Of a stretch of DNA of 64,000 nucleotides, positions 9,119 to 18,249 are shown in pieces. The notes under the pieces were generated by a model. The model saw only the letters and a program-made list of their open reading frames with translations, ran no database searches and was not told where the DNA came from. The stretch spans positions 40,704 to 104,703 of the forward strand of contig CAIKEU010000029.1 of assembly GCA_903826575.1 (NCBI GenBank), given 5' to 3'. Source of the stretch: an uncultured bacterium (GTDB lineage Bacteria > Actinomycetota > Actinomycetes > S36-B12 > CAIYMF01). Both the position numbers and the translations under genes were made by a program. Every line of letters starts with the position of its first letter. Positions within the stretch are counted from its first letter, which is position 1.

Positions 9119-9907
9119 GTGCTCGTACTCCTGCCCCCATCTGAATCCAAGACCACTGCGTCCAAGGGCAAACCACTCGATCTCGAACGGCTGTCCTTTC
9201 CCGAGTTGAACGCGGCTCGAGAGCGCATCCTCAATGAGCTGATCTCCATCAGTACGCACTCCCCCGACAAAGCTCGCATTGCCCTGGGGCTGTCTGACAA
9301 GCAAATCGATGAAGTCGTTCGCAATCAAACCCTTGCATCGGCTAGATCCGCCCCCGCCAGTCAGATCTACACCGGGGTCCTTTACGACGCGCTCGATCAT
9401 GCAACGTTGGATGCCGCCGCACAGCGTCGAGCAGCCAAGACACTTATCGTGTCGTCGGCCCTGTTTGGTGCCGTTGGATTTGCCGATCGAATCCCGGCGT
9501 ATCGACTGTCCGGTGACTCGGTTCTGCCCGGTCTCGGCGCGATGAATGTCTACTGGCGAGATCCGCTGGCCATGGCGATGGAAGCGGTGACGACCAGGGG
9601 ACTTATCGTCGATCTTCGATCGGGTGTCTATGCATCCATGTGGAAACCTTCTGGCGCAGTTGCCGATCGAACGGTGGCAATTCGCGTTCTGCAGGAGCGG
9701 CCTGACGGATCACGCTCGGTCGTCAGTCACTTCAACAAGGCGACAAAGGGTCGTTTGATCCGACGCTGGCTCATCGAGGACATTAAGGCAAAGAATGCTG
9801 ACGACCTCGCCGAGGCGTGCATTTCAGACGGCGTGGACGTCGAACTTGGCGCCAAACCCAAGAAGGGGCAGATTCGCCCGCTCGATGTAATCGTCCGCGA
9901 TCTTTAA
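9119..9907 (+). CDS. yaaA: YaaA family protein (peroxide-stress, DUF328)
   Basis: 262 aa; GTG start. Family hallmarks are the N-terminal LLPPSESK, then QIYTGVLYDAL, SALFGAV...RIPAYRL, and the C-terminal VVSHFNKATKGRLIRRW. In E. coli YaaA lowers intracellular free iron under hydrogen peroxide stress and binds DNA. Its stop overlaps that of the convergent GH76-like gene by four bases (TTAA). Confidence 0.85.
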   Translation: MLVLLPPSESKTTASKGKPLDLERLSFPELNAARERILNELISISTHSPDKARIALGLSDKQIDEVVRNQTLASARSAPASQIYTGVLYDALDHATLDAAAQRRAAKTLIVSSALFGAVGFADRIPAYRLSGDSVLPGLGAMNVYWRDPLAMAMEAVTTRGLIVDLRSGVYASMWKPSGAVADRTVAIRVLQERPDGSRSVVSHFNKATKGRLIRRWLIEDIKAKNADDLAEACISDGVDVELGAKPKKGQIRPLDVIVRDL

Positions 9908-10896
9908 CTGGCAGAAACCTCGTCGAACGCCAATGCAACCGCGAGCATCGCGTGCACGAGGCCAGCATGATCGAGCACTACGTCCTTGTCGTAGGTCCCA
10001 ATCCCACCACCACGCAGAATCCCAGTCGACGGAATGCGCGCCTCGTTCCACACGCGATCGAGATAGCTCGTGCAATACGTCAGCAACATCGGATTCGGTT
10101 GAGCTAAATGCAGCGTCATGAGTTCGCGAATGAAGATCGAGTTAAACACCGGGGCGTGCTTCCAGAGGCGTTCGTCGTTGAATAGCGCGATCGTGCGCAT
10201 TGCCAGATCGGTGGCTTCATCGACATATCCGATCTCGCACAGCAGACCAATACTCAACCCCTGGTTGTAGGTGTAGATCGCACCATCGATCCCACCGTCA
10301 GGTCGTCGGTGATCGCGAACACATCCGTCCGCGTCCTCAAGCTGACTCAAAAAGACCGCACATCCGCGCGCAAACAACATTCCATCTTCATGGTCGATCA
10401 CGCCCTTGTTGGCAAGGCGAGCAGCTACCAAACCCGTTGAACCGGTTGAACATGCATGGTGGTTGAGGCCCTTTTCAACCCAGCGAACACCGATAACGCC
10501 ATCGCCGAGTTCGTCACTACCCTGGCGTAGGAAACCCAGAATCCGGCGGGCTGTTGCCAACGACTGCTGGGTACCGTGATCGATCGCGGCCAGTGCAATC
10601 CACGCGTTGTCGTCGTAGTAGCGACGGTTATTCGTCGGCCGTTCTGCGTAAGCGTCTGCCGAGCGATACGACTCCAACGTTTGCAGCAATTCGTGGGCAG
10701 CACTGCGTTGAACTACATGCGCATTCGACAGCACAGTGGCCGTATGAAGAACTTGACTAAACGGCCACAGCGGAACCGCACGAACTGCGCCTGGTTCCTT
10801 AACCGTCACGCGACCTGAACGGCGACGCAGGCCTGCGCGATCAAGTGCCTCCCATGACGACAGCGCACGAGCAAGCCACAGTTCACGATCGCCCAC
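9904..10896 (-). CDS. Glycoside hydrolase family 76-like protein, cytoplasmic
   Basis: 330 aa, no signal peptide. It shows an alpha/alpha-barrel pattern of repeated helices and YYDDNAWIAL, with the paired aspartates at residues 95-96 matching the GH76 (endo-alpha-1,6-mannanase-like) catalytic DD. Further family-like motifs are ACSTGSTGLVAARL, GAIYTYNQGLSIG and a C-terminal DHAGLVHAML. GH76 enzymes are usually secreted, so the lack of an export signal points to an intracellular role, and activity on mannan is not assured. Its start codon touches the stop of the RNase H/phosphatase gene, suggesting co-transcription. Confidence 0.65.
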   Translation of the reverse strand: MGDRELWLARALSSWEALDRAGLRRRSGRVTVKEPGAVRAVPLWPFSQVLHTATVLSNAHVVQRSAAHELLQTLESYRSADAYAERPTNNRRYYDDNAWIALAAIDHGTQQSLATARRILGFLRQGSDELGDGVIGVRWVEKGLNHHACSTGSTGLVAARLANKGVIDHEDGMLFARGCAVFLSQLEDADGCVRDHRRPDGGIDGAIYTYNQGLSIGLLCEIGYVDEATDLAMRTIALFNDERLWKHAPVFNSIFIRELMTLHLAQPNPMLLTYCTSYLDRVWNEARIPSTGILRGGGIGTYDKDVVLDHAGLVHAMLAVALAFDEVSAS

Positions 10897-12068
10897 TACG
10901 GCACCTGCGTCTGCTGCAGCTCATCTAGGTGGGCTGCTTCGGCGAATGAGCGTAGCGATGAGTTTCCGTCCGAGTACCACGTGAGAGTGGTGAGGGATGC
11001 GGGCGCGATCTCAAGTTTGTTGACCGACGTCAGCGGGGCACCAAGTGCACGCACGGTCATCGAGCGAATCGTGCCCACGTGACAGGCGACGATGATTCGT
11101 TTACCGGGGTAGGTGGCCTGGATCGTGTCTAGGGCCATACCGATCCTGTCGTAGACCTGATGAATGGATTCACCGCCCGGTGGTGCGATTTCAGGTGAGC
11201 CAAGCCATCCCGACATCTGTGCCGGCCATCGTTCCATCACTTCGGCGAACGTATGTCCATCCCACTCACCAAACTTCGCCTCCTGAAGCCCCTCGACAAC
11301 GACAGGTTCAAGTCCAATGATCTCCCCGATGATGGCCGCTGATTCACGGGTGCGCAGCATCGGCGAACACACCAGGACGTCACCACCCCCGCGGCGGAGC
11401 AGTTCGCGCCCGGCCGTTGCGATCTGCTCACGACCCAGTTCGGTCAACATCGGATCATGTGCACCACCCGACCCAGAAAAGCGACGCTCAACCGAATGTG
11501 GTGTAACTCCATGGCGGACAAGGATTGTGACGGTCGGAGGGCCAAGATCTGGGCCCCAGCCAGGAATCGCCGGGGTGGGCGTATCGGGTAAAACGTCGGC
11601 TTGAGTCTCAACTTCGAATGCGTCTGAGCGGGAGCGACGGATTGTCCCGGACCGACCCTTCTCGACCGCATCCATCGACTCGTTCGCAAGCTTGTCGGCC
11701 GCAGCGTTCTGTTCGCGCGGAACCCAGGTGTAGGTGACTTGCTCGCGCGGCAAGATATCGCGGGCCTGCAACGCGATCCGCCGGAGCGCATCATTCTTGA
11801 TCGCCCAGCGACCACTCATCTGTTCAACGACAAGTTTGGAATCAAGTCGAGCCTCTACTAGGGCAGCCGGATCAATCTGCGCTGCCGCCTTCAATCCTTC
11901 GAGCAGACCGGTGTACTCGGCAACATTGTTGGTTTGCACACCCAGGTGGCCGGCCAATTCGATCAGCACGTCACCCGTGGCCGCTTCACGCACAACGGAG
12001 CCGTAGGCGGCCGGGCCGGGGTTTCCACGCGACCCGCCGTCCGCTTCGACGATGAGTCTGCGGCTCAC
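10896..12068 (-). CDS. Bifunctional RNase H (type I-like) / acid phosphatase
   Basis: 390 aa fusion like mycobacterial Rv2228c. Residues 1-135 are an RNase H domain: DGGSRGNPGPAAYG, NNVAEYTGLLEGL and ARLDSKLVVEQM supply the acidic metal ligands (D10, E52, D78). After a linker, residues about 180-385 form a histidine phosphatase domain with the catalytic LVRHGVT, CSPMLRTRESA, and ACHVGTIRSM for the second His. It probably removes RNA from hybrids; the phosphatase half is CobC-like, acting possibly on alpha-ribazole phosphate or other small esters. It overlaps the zinc-ribbon gene by four bases, the same pairing as in mycobacteria. Confidence 0.88.
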   Translation of the reverse strand: MSRRLIVEADGGSRGNPGPAAYGSVVREAATGDVLIELAGHLGVQTNNVAEYTGLLEGLKAAAQIDPAALVEARLDSKLVVEQMSGRWAIKNDALRRIALQARDILPREQVTYTWVPREQNAAADKLANESMDAVEKGRSGTIRRSRSDAFEVETQADVLPDTPTPAIPGWGPDLGPPTVTILVRHGVTPHSVERRFSGSGGAHDPMLTELGREQIATAGRELLRRGGGDVLVCSPMLRTRESAAIIGEIIGLEPVVVEGLQEAKFGEWDGHTFAEVMERWPAQMSGWLGSPEIAPPGGESIHQVYDRIGMALDTIQATYPGKRIIVACHVGTIRSMTVRALGAPLTSVNKLEIAPASLTTLTWYSDGNSSLRSFAEAAHLDELQQTQVP

Positions 12069-12823
12069 AGGCCGGACTCAGCGGTTCTGATGAGGATTCG
12101 ACGACATTCCTCGCAGCGAAGGACCTCATCCTCGTCGGCTTCCCGAATACGACCAATGTCGATCGGCGTGAGTTCCATCCGGCAACCCTCACAACGACGC
12201 TGACGTAACGCGGCAGCACCCACTCCATTGTTCTCGGCGCGTAGCTTTTCATATAGCTGCGCGAGCTCGGGAGTGATCGCCGGCGCGATGTCGGCACGAT
12301 CAGCAGTGAGATTGTGCGATTCACCATCGAACTTCTCGAACGCGGCATCTCGTTCGGCGACAGCCACATCGCGCTGGCCCACGAGTTCATCCCGATCCGC
12401 CGTCAAACCACCGAGGTATTCACGAGCACCCTCAAGGTGTTCCATAACCTCAAGTTCGACATCTTCTAGTTCACTTTGCCGACGAGCGAGCGATGCCACT
12501 TCATGCTGAAGATTTTCAAGCTCCTTCGGCGCAGTAATACGGCCCGAGTTAAGAAGTTCTTGATCGCGGTCAGACCTCGCTCGAACCTGCTCCACGTCAG
12601 TCTCCGCCTTGGACTGCGCACGCTGCAGATCGGTTACCTCCGTCTCGGCCGCAACAATGCGATCTCCCAGAGCGGAGAGCTTTGCATCAAGATCAGCGAT
12701 CACGGCCAGAGCCGGAAGGGTCCGACGTTGATGAGCGATCTGATCTAAACGGGAATCCACCGCTTGCAGATCCAGCAGTCGCGTTTGGACGGCAGGTTCG
12801 ACCTTCACGTGGACACCTTTCAT
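12065..12823 (-). CDS. Coiled-coil protein with C-terminal C4 zinc ribbon (Rv2229c family)
   Basis: 252 aa from ATG 12823. The first 190 residues are highly charged with heptad-like patterns, predicting a long antiparallel coiled coil. The C-terminus holds a zinc ribbon with CEGC and CEEC pairs. The family (zf-RING_7) always sits beside the RNase H/phosphatase gene in actinobacteria; its function is unknown, with nucleic-acid binding proposed. An alternative start is GTG 12808, which has AAAGGTG upstream. Its stop overlaps the next gene's start. Confidence 0.8.
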   Translation of the reverse strand: MKGVHVKVEPAVQTRLLDLQAVDSRLDQIAHQRRTLPALAVIADLDAKLSALGDRIVAAETEVTDLQRAQSKAETDVEQVRARSDRDQELLNSGRITAPKELENLQHEVASLARRQSELEDVELEVMEHLEGAREYLGGLTADRDELVGQRDVAVAERDAAFEKFDGESHNLTADRADIAPAITPELAQLYEKLRAENNGVGAAALRQRRCEGCRMELTPIDIGRIREADEDEVLRCEECRRILIRTAESGL

Positions 12824-13036
12824 CGAGTTATCAAGGCGAGCATCTGCCGACGCTCGCTGAACTAACCGTAGTGGCTCGGGCAGTTTCGGGGTGCACCACA
12901 CCGGCCAAGTGGGCGAAGCAGAGAAACTTTGGTGTCAAGCGCGCCGTGCAGGAATAGCCACGCGGTGGTGAGATGTTGAAACAACCGCCCTCGACGCGCT
13001 CGATCGAGGCCATCAACGATGCCCATGGAGGCTGCT

Positions 13037-13414
13037 GTGTCCACGATCAACCTCACTGCCGACACCTTCGAGCAGACCATCAACGAGAGCGACTTCGTGC
13101 TGGTAGATTTCTGGGCCGCTTGGTGTGGGCCGTGTAGAAACTTTGCGCCCGTGTTCGAGACGGCATCGCAAACTCATCCGGACATCGTGTTCGCCAAGAT
13201 CGACACTGATGCAGAGCAGGCACTTGCAGGCGCAGCCAACATCACCTCGATCCCAACACTGATGGCATTCCGCGAGGGCGTACTCCTGTTTTCCCAGCCT
13301 GGCGCATTGGCCGGACCTCAACTCGAAGAATTGATCACCGCATTACGCGGCGTTGACATGGCCGTCGTCCATGCCGAAATTGCAGCCCAAGCCGCCGCGG
13401 ACGCCCAGAGTTAA
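13037..13414 (+). CDS. Thioredoxin
   Basis: 125 aa. The start is GTG 13037 because GGAGG (13027-13031) lies five bases upstream; an earlier in-frame ATG at 13019 would place that site inside the gene. Single thioredoxin fold with FWAAWCGPC redox motif and the cis-proline in TSIPTLMAF. The C-terminal extension after residue 110 is Ala-rich. It is a cytosolic disulfide reductant. Nine bases separate it from the YCII-domain gene, so they are probably co-transcribed. Confidence 0.9.
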   Translation: MSTINLTADTFEQTINESDFVLVDFWAAWCGPCRNFAPVFETASQTHPDIVFAKIDTDAEQALAGAANITSIPTLMAFREGVLLFSQPGALAGPQLEELITALRGVDMAVVHAEIAAQAAADAQS

Positions 13415-13423
13415 GCAACGCAC

Positions 13424-13750
13424 ATGCGATACATCCTCTTCGTGATTGATCAGCAATCGAATACAGCCGATTCTGATGAGATGGCCGCTATCGACGTGTT
13501 CAACCAAGGCCTGCAGGATAGCGGCCAGTGGCTACTCGCGGCCGGAATTGCCGCACCCGGATTAGCAACGCTTGTCGATAACCGTGGCGATGCGGGCGCA
13601 GTAACACCGGGATCGCTGTTTGAGACCGACGATTTCTACAGTGGATTTTGGATTATCGATGCCGCCAGTGACGAAGAAGCACTCACGCTTGCGAGCGCCG
13701 GATCTAAAGCCTGCAACCGCCGCGTAGAAGTACGTCCATTCCTTCACTAG
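13424..13750 (+). CDS. YCII-related domain protein
   Basis: 108 aa ferredoxin-like alpha/beta protein of the YCII/DGPF type (MRYILFVI start, DDFYSGFWIIDAASDEEAL, VEVRPFL end). Family members are small proteins, often near sigma factors, with no settled activity. The conserved His/Asp pair of YciI enzymes is not obvious. The stop shares CTAG with the convergent sulfurtransferase. Confidence 0.75.
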   Translation: MRYILFVIDQQSNTADSDEMAAIDVFNQGLQDSGQWLLAAGIAAPGLATLVDNRGDAGAVTPGSLFETDDFYSGFWIIDAASDEEALTLASAGSKACNRRVEVRPFLH

Positions 13751-14610
13751 CCAATTTCAAGCGGTAGGTCAGGATTCGCGGACCACTCGGTCAGCGAGCC
13801 GTCGTAGAGCCGCACGTCATCTCGACCCAAAAGTGACATGGCGAATATGTCTACGGTTGCTGAGATCCCGCCGCCGCAATAAAACACCGGTGCCGTCTCG
13901 GCCTCGACGTAACGTCCGAGCTCGCCTCGAAGAGATTCGAGCGGCTGATACATCCACGTCTGCGGATCGACGAGCGACCCTGCCGGCACACTGACGCTGC
14001 CTGGTATTCGGCCAGGTCGTGAGTACGACGTCACCCCATCTCCTCGGAAAGCTTCCGGGGTAAGCGCATTCACCAAACAGGTCTGACCGTCCTCCAGTGC
14101 AGCGTGCACATCTGCCTGCGTGGCAAGGAGTTCAGGACGGAGTTTGACTGTAAAGGGACGCGGTTTCGGCAGCGAGCCCTCGCCTGACTCGACGGGCAGC
14201 CCTGCCGAACGCCACGCGGTTAGCCCACCATCGAGAACAGCCACGTCATCGAACCCGTGATATCGCAGCAACCACCACATCCTGGTCGCCCACATCGGGC
14301 TGGCTTGCGAGTAAACAACGACGGTTACACCTTCGCCGATACCGATTGCCGATGCAGCTGACGCAAAGTCGTCCGGTACCGGAATCGCGAATGGGAATCG
14401 AGCCGAAGGGTCGGCAAACACAGACACGAGGTCGGCGAAGTTCGCACCGGGAATATGCGCCTCTTGGTAGGCATCCCACTGAGCTTCAACGCGATACGGC
14501 CCTCCCCCCTCAGGGCGATGCAGCACAACAGAGCAATCAATGATGACGAGATCGTCTGAGCCAAGCCGAGCAGCCAGAGTCTGCGCGTCGATCAGATGTT
14601 CTTGCGTCAT
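13747..14610 (-). CDS. Sulfurtransferase with two rhodanese domains
   Basis: 287 aa from ATG 14610 with GGAG eight bases upstream. Two rhodanese domains: an inactive N-terminal one (VVYSQASPMWATR) and a catalytic C-terminal one with the active Cys in VFYCGGGISAT (about residue 242). The loop CGGGIS resembles 3-mercaptopyruvate sulfurtransferase (CG-G) more than thiosulfate sulfurtransferase (CRKG). It is the last gene of the ABC-transporter operon: its start overlaps the ATPase stop (ATGTGATG), so translation is coupled. That suggests the sulfur transferred relates to the imported compound, possibly thiamine-related, by inference. Confidence 0.85.
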   Translation of the reverse strand: MTQEHLIDAQTLAARLGSDDLVIIDCSVVLHRPEGGGPYRVEAQWDAYQEAHIPGANFADLVSVFADPSARFPFAIPVPDDFASAASAIGIGEGVTVVVYSQASPMWATRMWWLLRYHGFDDVAVLDGGLTAWRSAGLPVESGEGSLPKPRPFTVKLRPELLATQADVHAALEDGQTCLVNALTPEAFRGDGVTSYSRPGRIPGSVSVPAGSLVDPQTWMYQPLESLRGELGRYVEAETAPVFYCGGGISATVDIFAMSLLGRDDVRLYDGSLTEWSANPDLPLEIG

Positions 14611-15401
14611 CACATTTCTCCACTCATGTCGGGATTCTCCAACAGGATCTTCAACAACTTCGCCTCAATGCCGGCGAAAATCGGATCGGTCACCATGTCG
14701 ATCGTTCGGGGACGCGGTAGCGGAACGTCGATTTCTGCCACCACAGTTGCTGGGCGTTGCGAGAACACATAGATCCGATCGGAAAGAAAAACAGCTTCAC
14801 GCACGTCATGGGTGATCAGTAGGACGGTCCATCGGAACTCTTCCCACATCTTCTCGAGCCATGCCTGCATCTGAGTACGGGTGAGGGCATCAAGTGCACC
14901 AAATGGTTCGTCTAGCAGCAGGACGTCTCGCTCTTGGACGACAGTCCGTAGCAAGGCCGCTCGCTGGCGCATACCGCCAGACAACTCGAACGGATACGCA
15001 TCTTCAAACCCTTCCAGCCCGAAAACCGGAACCAGCGGTCGCACGCGCTCGCGCGCCTGAGCACGCTTGACCCCTTGTACTTCAAGGCCAAGGGTTAGGT
15101 TGTCGAGAACCCGACGCCATGGAAAGAGCGCATCCTTCTGAGGCATGAAAGCCAAGTGATCCCCACTGGCCGAAAGCGGTGAACCGTCAACCAATATGTC
15201 ACCGGACGTTGGCGTCGTGGCTCCCGTCAGAACGGAAAAGAATGTCGATTTGCCACTGCCACTGGGTCCAAGAATGGTGACAAACTCCCCCCTATTCGCA
15301 TGTAGCGATAACCCGCGCAGCACCTCGAGTTCGCCAAACGATTGGTTGAGATCGTTAACCGCAACTCTCGGCGTGACGATCGAGTTCTCTTCTGCGCTCA
15401 T
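14610..15401 (-). CDS. ABC transporter ATP-binding protein (ThiZ/SsuB/TauB family)
   Basis: 263 aa from ATG 15401, which overlaps the permease stop as ATGA; an in-frame extension to 15437 lies inside the permease. Walker A GPSGSGKST, Q-loop MPQKDALFPWR, signature LSGGMRQR, Walker B VLLLDEPFGALD and H-loop LLITHDVREA are all present. The sequence fits importers of small nitrogen/sulfur compounds. With the ThiY-like binding protein it would energise uptake of a thiamine pyrimidine precursor. Confidence 0.88.
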   Translation of the reverse strand: MSAEENSIVTPRVAVNDLNQSFGELEVLRGLSLHANRGEFVTILGPSGSGKSTFFSVLTGATTPTSGDILVDGSPLSASGDHLAFMPQKDALFPWRRVLDNLTLGLEVQGVKRAQARERVRPLVPVFGLEGFEDAYPFELSGGMRQRAALLRTVVQERDVLLLDEPFGALDALTRTQMQAWLEKMWEEFRWTVLLITHDVREAVFLSDRIYVFSQRPATVVAEIDVPLPRPRTIDMVTDPIFAGIEAKLLKILLENPDMSGEM

Positions 15402-16189
15402 GGACTGGCCTGCGCTCGGCGGTATAAACGCAACCACGGAATCGTCAGACGCTCAACGACATACGTAAAGCCGAAGAGAATCAACGTGAGCAGGGCGCTC
15501 ACCGCCACGGCAGCCAAGACAAGATCAGTGCGGAACGAGTTCTTCGCCAACTGCATATAGATGCCGAGCCCCTCCGACGCACCGGCGTATTCAGCGAAGA
15601 TCGCAGCGACGACGGCGTACGTGATCGCAATCCGAAGCCCTGCAAAGAAATACGGCATCGCCGACGGAAACCTCAGCGAGCGAAAAATGCGCATGCGCCC
15701 GGCGCCCATACTGCGCAACAGCGTCTCTGCATCACGATCAGCCGATGCATATCCCTCAACCAAACTCACCGTGATCGGAAAGAACGTCACGAGCGCGACG
15801 ATCAGCACCTTTGGCATTAGTTCGAAGCCGAACCACAAAATCATCAACGGCGCTATAACGATCAACGGAAGTGTCTGCGACACAACCAGAACCGGCATCA
15901 CACTTCGTCGAACAAGCCGCGATGAATCCACGATCACCGAAAGCAGGAATCCGATCAGGAGCGAGAGCGCAAAACCAATAAGTGTGGCTCGCAATGTGGG
16001 GATCGCATTCGCCCATAGATCAGCATGCGCAGCCCAACCCTGCTCCCACACCCGCGATGGTGGCGGGAGCACATCATTACCGGGCCCACCATGTGTTGCG
16101 TACCATTGCCAGCCAACCAGGAACAGGGCAATGACCAACAGCGGGCCAAGAGTGCCCGCAACCCTGTCTTTGGCAATCGCTCGCATCAC
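15398..16189 (-). CDS. ABC transporter permease (ThiX/SsuC family)
   Basis: 263 aa with about six membrane helices. The EAA loop, which contacts the ATPase, is at AETLLRSMGAGRMRIFRSLRFP. First helix about residues 13-30. Its stop overlaps the ATPase start and its start overlaps the kinase stop, both as ATGA, so all are translationally coupled. It forms the channel of the importer encoded by this operon. Confidence 0.87.
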   Translation of the reverse strand: MMRAIAKDRVAGTLGPLLVIALFLVGWQWYATHGGPGNDVLPPPSRVWEQGWAAHADLWANAIPTLRATLIGFALSLLIGFLLSVIVDSSRLVRRSVMPVLVVSQTLPLIVIAPLMILWFGFELMPKVLIVALVTFFPITVSLVEGYASADRDAETLLRSMGAGRMRIFRSLRFPSAMPYFFAGLRIAITYAVVAAIFAEYAGASEGLGIYMQLAKNSFRTDLVLAAVAVSALLTLILFGFTYVVERLTIPWLRLYRRAQASP

Positions 16190-16776
16190 GACGAATCACT
16201 CACCGTCGCATTCTCTCCAACCAGCACCAGATCGGCATGATCTGGGAGTCGTTCACGCGCAAAGAGTTGATCCTCTTGCGCAGCCCAATCGTCCCAATGA
16301 TCGGCGAAGGTGTCCCAATCTCGCGCCTGCGCACGAGCCCGTCGATCCGCTTCTGGCACTTCGAGCCAGATGCTCAAACTCGCATAATCTCTCACCGAGG
16401 CACTCGCCGCCCCGACTCCTTCAAGGATCAACAGCGTTGGCACCGGCAGATCAACAGGCTGACCCCATCCCCCGACATACCAATCCCATTGGGGAACGAC
16501 CGCAGTTTCACCTCGCGATATTGGTTCCAGCACATGGGAAACCGCAGTTTTGACACCTGCCTCGAGACCGGTCCACCCGTGATACAGGTATTCAAGGTGG
16601 ACGACCGTGGCTCCTAATGCCGATTCAAGCTCAGATGCCAACGTCGTCTTTCCGGAACATGAACGCCCGTCAATGCAGATCAAAGCGCGGCCACCCAACC
16701 GCGGCTCAAGAGCAGCGATACGCGTAACGACCTCGGCAATCGAGGTGGGGTTGAGCTCGCGAAACTCCGGACTCAT
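16186..16776 (-). CDS. P-loop kinase (uridine kinase-like)
   Basis: 196 aa. Walker A DGRSCSGKTTL (about residues 36-46), a DEYLYHGW-like segment (LEYLYHGWTG) reminiscent of uridine/nucleoside kinases, and LILEGVGAAS as a Walker-B-like strand. The C-terminal part is acidic. It lies between binding protein and permease genes and overlaps the permease by four bases. Its phosphate acceptor is unknown. Position inside a ThiY-type operon suggests phosphorylation of the imported compound, but it is not a ThiD/ribokinase fold. Confidence 0.65.
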   Translation of the reverse strand: MSPEFRELNPTSIAEVVTRIAALEPRLGGRALICIDGRSCSGKTTLASELESALGATVVHLEYLYHGWTGLEAGVKTAVSHVLEPISRGETAVVPQWDWYVGGWGQPVDLPVPTLLILEGVGAASASVRDYASLSIWLEVPEADRRARAQARDWDTFADHWDDWAAQEDQLFARERLPDHADLVLVGENATVSDSS

Positions 16777-16780
16777 CTAC

Positions 16781-17848
16781 TCAGCTGCCGGTCGGTAGAT
16801 AGGCGTTGGTGTAGTAGGTCGCCCAATCGGGCTCTGCCACAAGCTTCTTACCGTCGCCATCGACCAGCAATCCGTTGGAGTAAAGGAACTTTCCGTACTT
16901 CGACCACAGGGAAGGATCCTGATGGCCTACATTGCCGTTGCCGTCTTTGAGGTAGCCTCCGGAGGCTAGTAGCGCTTGGCTTTGGGTTACCAAGTCCGGA
17001 TTCGTGAACACTCCCGGGTTGGTGTCAACGACAATCTTGGCTGCCTCGGCGGGGTTATCCGCCGCATAGGCGTAGCCTTTCGTCAGCGCAGCTATGAAAC
17101 GCTTGGCAATGTCTGGATGCGCAGCGAGGTACTTGTTGCTGCTTGCGAGGAGCACCGAATACTGCTCGGGGAAACCGTAATCGGTTAAGGCAAACGTCTT
17201 CATCGGCTTTCCGACCAATTTTGCTTCAACCCCCTCCCACGTCATGACTGGGATGGTGAAGTCGGCTTTGCCGGCATATAGAGCCTGATACGCGGAGGTG
17301 TTCAACGTGACCGAACGGAAATCGCCCGTTCCGCCGTCGTGCTTGATCACATACTTCAACTCTGGGCCTTCGTCGGGGGTACCGAAGCCGGCATAAACCT
17401 TGCCGTCCAGATCCTTCGGGCTGGCGATGTCGGCTCGATCAGCCCGAACGCCGATCGCATACGTGCCCTTTTGATCAGGGGCGAACACCGCGACGACATC
17501 GGCGCCGGCAGCATGTGCGTATGCGGTACCCGCTTGGTACGAAAACCCAAAGTCAGCTAGGCCGCGTGAAACGAGGGTTTCCGGGGCAGTTGATCCGTAT
17601 GGCAACACGTTGACGGTGAGCGCGTCGTTCGCGAAGTAGCCCTTTGCTCGCGCCACGTATAGCCCGGTGTAGTCGGTATTCGGCGTCCAACTAAGGGCCA
17701 CCGAGACCGTCGCCGGCGCGACCGACGCTGCCGGAGACCCTGTTGTCGAGGCACTGGGCGTCACCGTCGTCGACGAGTTTGAACAGGCCGCGAGACCAAA
17801 CGCCAAAGTAGCCACTACGGCAGCCCAGAACTTTCTCGACGCAGACAC
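16781..17848 (-). CDS. ThiY-like (NMT1/THI5) substrate-binding lipoprotein
   Basis: 355 aa; GTG start with AGGA upstream. A lipoprotein signal peptide ends at the lipobox LAAC (Cys about residue 22), followed by a Ser/Thr/Pro linker. LSWTPNTDYTGLYVARAKGY closely resembles the THI5/ThiY signature, and GFSYQAGTAYAHAAG and SPKDLDGKVYAGFGTPDEG match the corresponding ThiY segments. ThiY binds formylaminopyrimidine, a thiamine pyrimidine precursor. This is the first gene of the operon. I see no TPP riboswitch in the short leader. Related pyrimidine or riboflavin precursors remain possible ligands. Confidence 0.75.
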   Translation of the reverse strand: MSASRKFWAAVVATLAFGLAACSNSSTTVTPSASTTGSPAASVAPATVSVALSWTPNTDYTGLYVARAKGYFANDALTVNVLPYGSTAPETLVSRGLADFGFSYQAGTAYAHAAGADVVAVFAPDQKGTYAIGVRADRADIASPKDLDGKVYAGFGTPDEGPELKYVIKHDGGTGDFRSVTLNTSAYQALYAGKADFTIPVMTWEGVEAKLVGKPMKTFALTDYGFPEQYSVLLASSNKYLAAHPDIAKRFIAALTKGYAYAADNPAEAAKIVVDTNPGVFTNPDLVTQSQALLASGGYLKDGNGNVGHQDPSLWSKYGKFLYSNGLLVDGDGKKLVAEPDWATYYTNAYLPTGS

Positions 17849-17945
17849 TCGTTGATCCTAACCAGCCCACCAGAGCCCCGCAGATAATCGTCATCGGGAG
17901 GGCATGTGAATTACCGAGCAGTCCCGTGACGAACTCGTACTACGC

Positions 17946-17951
17946 TAGAAT
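17946..17951 (+). promoter_or_regulatory. -10 element of the toxin-antitoxin operon, leaderless start
   Basis: TAGAAT is followed after seven bases by ATG 17959, and no Shine-Dalgarno sequence precedes that ATG. This spacing puts the transcription start at or beside the start codon. No good -35 box is visible. Confidence 0.5.
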
Positions 17952-17958
17952 TATGTAC

Positions 17959-18249
17959 ATGGCCACCATTCCCATTGCGACGGCTCGAGCCAATCTTTCG
18001 CAGTTGGTTGACGAGGCGAGTTCAACACATGAGCGGGTTGAAATCACCAAGAACGGAGTACGAGCCGCCGTCCTGATTGGAGCGGACGACTACGACTCCA
18101 TCATCGAAACAATCGCAGTTCTCTCCGATGCCGGACTGCTCGAAGACCATCTGCGCGGGCTCGAGCAAGCCCGCTCCGGAGATGTCATCAACGCTGAAAC
18201 ATTCACCAAACTAGTTCGCGATTCAGGTCCCCAACGTGGCGAGGACTGA
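17959..18249 (+). CDS. Antitoxin, Phd/YefM family
   Basis: 96 aa from ATG 17959 (an in-frame ATG at 17953 is the alternative). The N-terminal IPIATARANLSQLVDEA and VEITKNGVRAAVLIGADDYDSI form the Phd/YefM DNA-binding fold; the C-terminal 40 residues would wrap the toxin. The gene overlaps the toxin start by 14 bases. Such antitoxins repress their own operon. Confidence 0.9.
   Translation: MATIPIATARANLSQLVDEASSTHERVEITKNGVRAAVLIGADDYDSIIETIAVLSDAGLLEDHLRGLEQARSGDVINAETFTKLVRDSGPQRGED

Noticed and set aside
17849..17958. TPP riboswitch upstream of the ThiY-like gene
   Set aside because: The short divergent interval lacks the CTGAGA and other conserved TPP elements.
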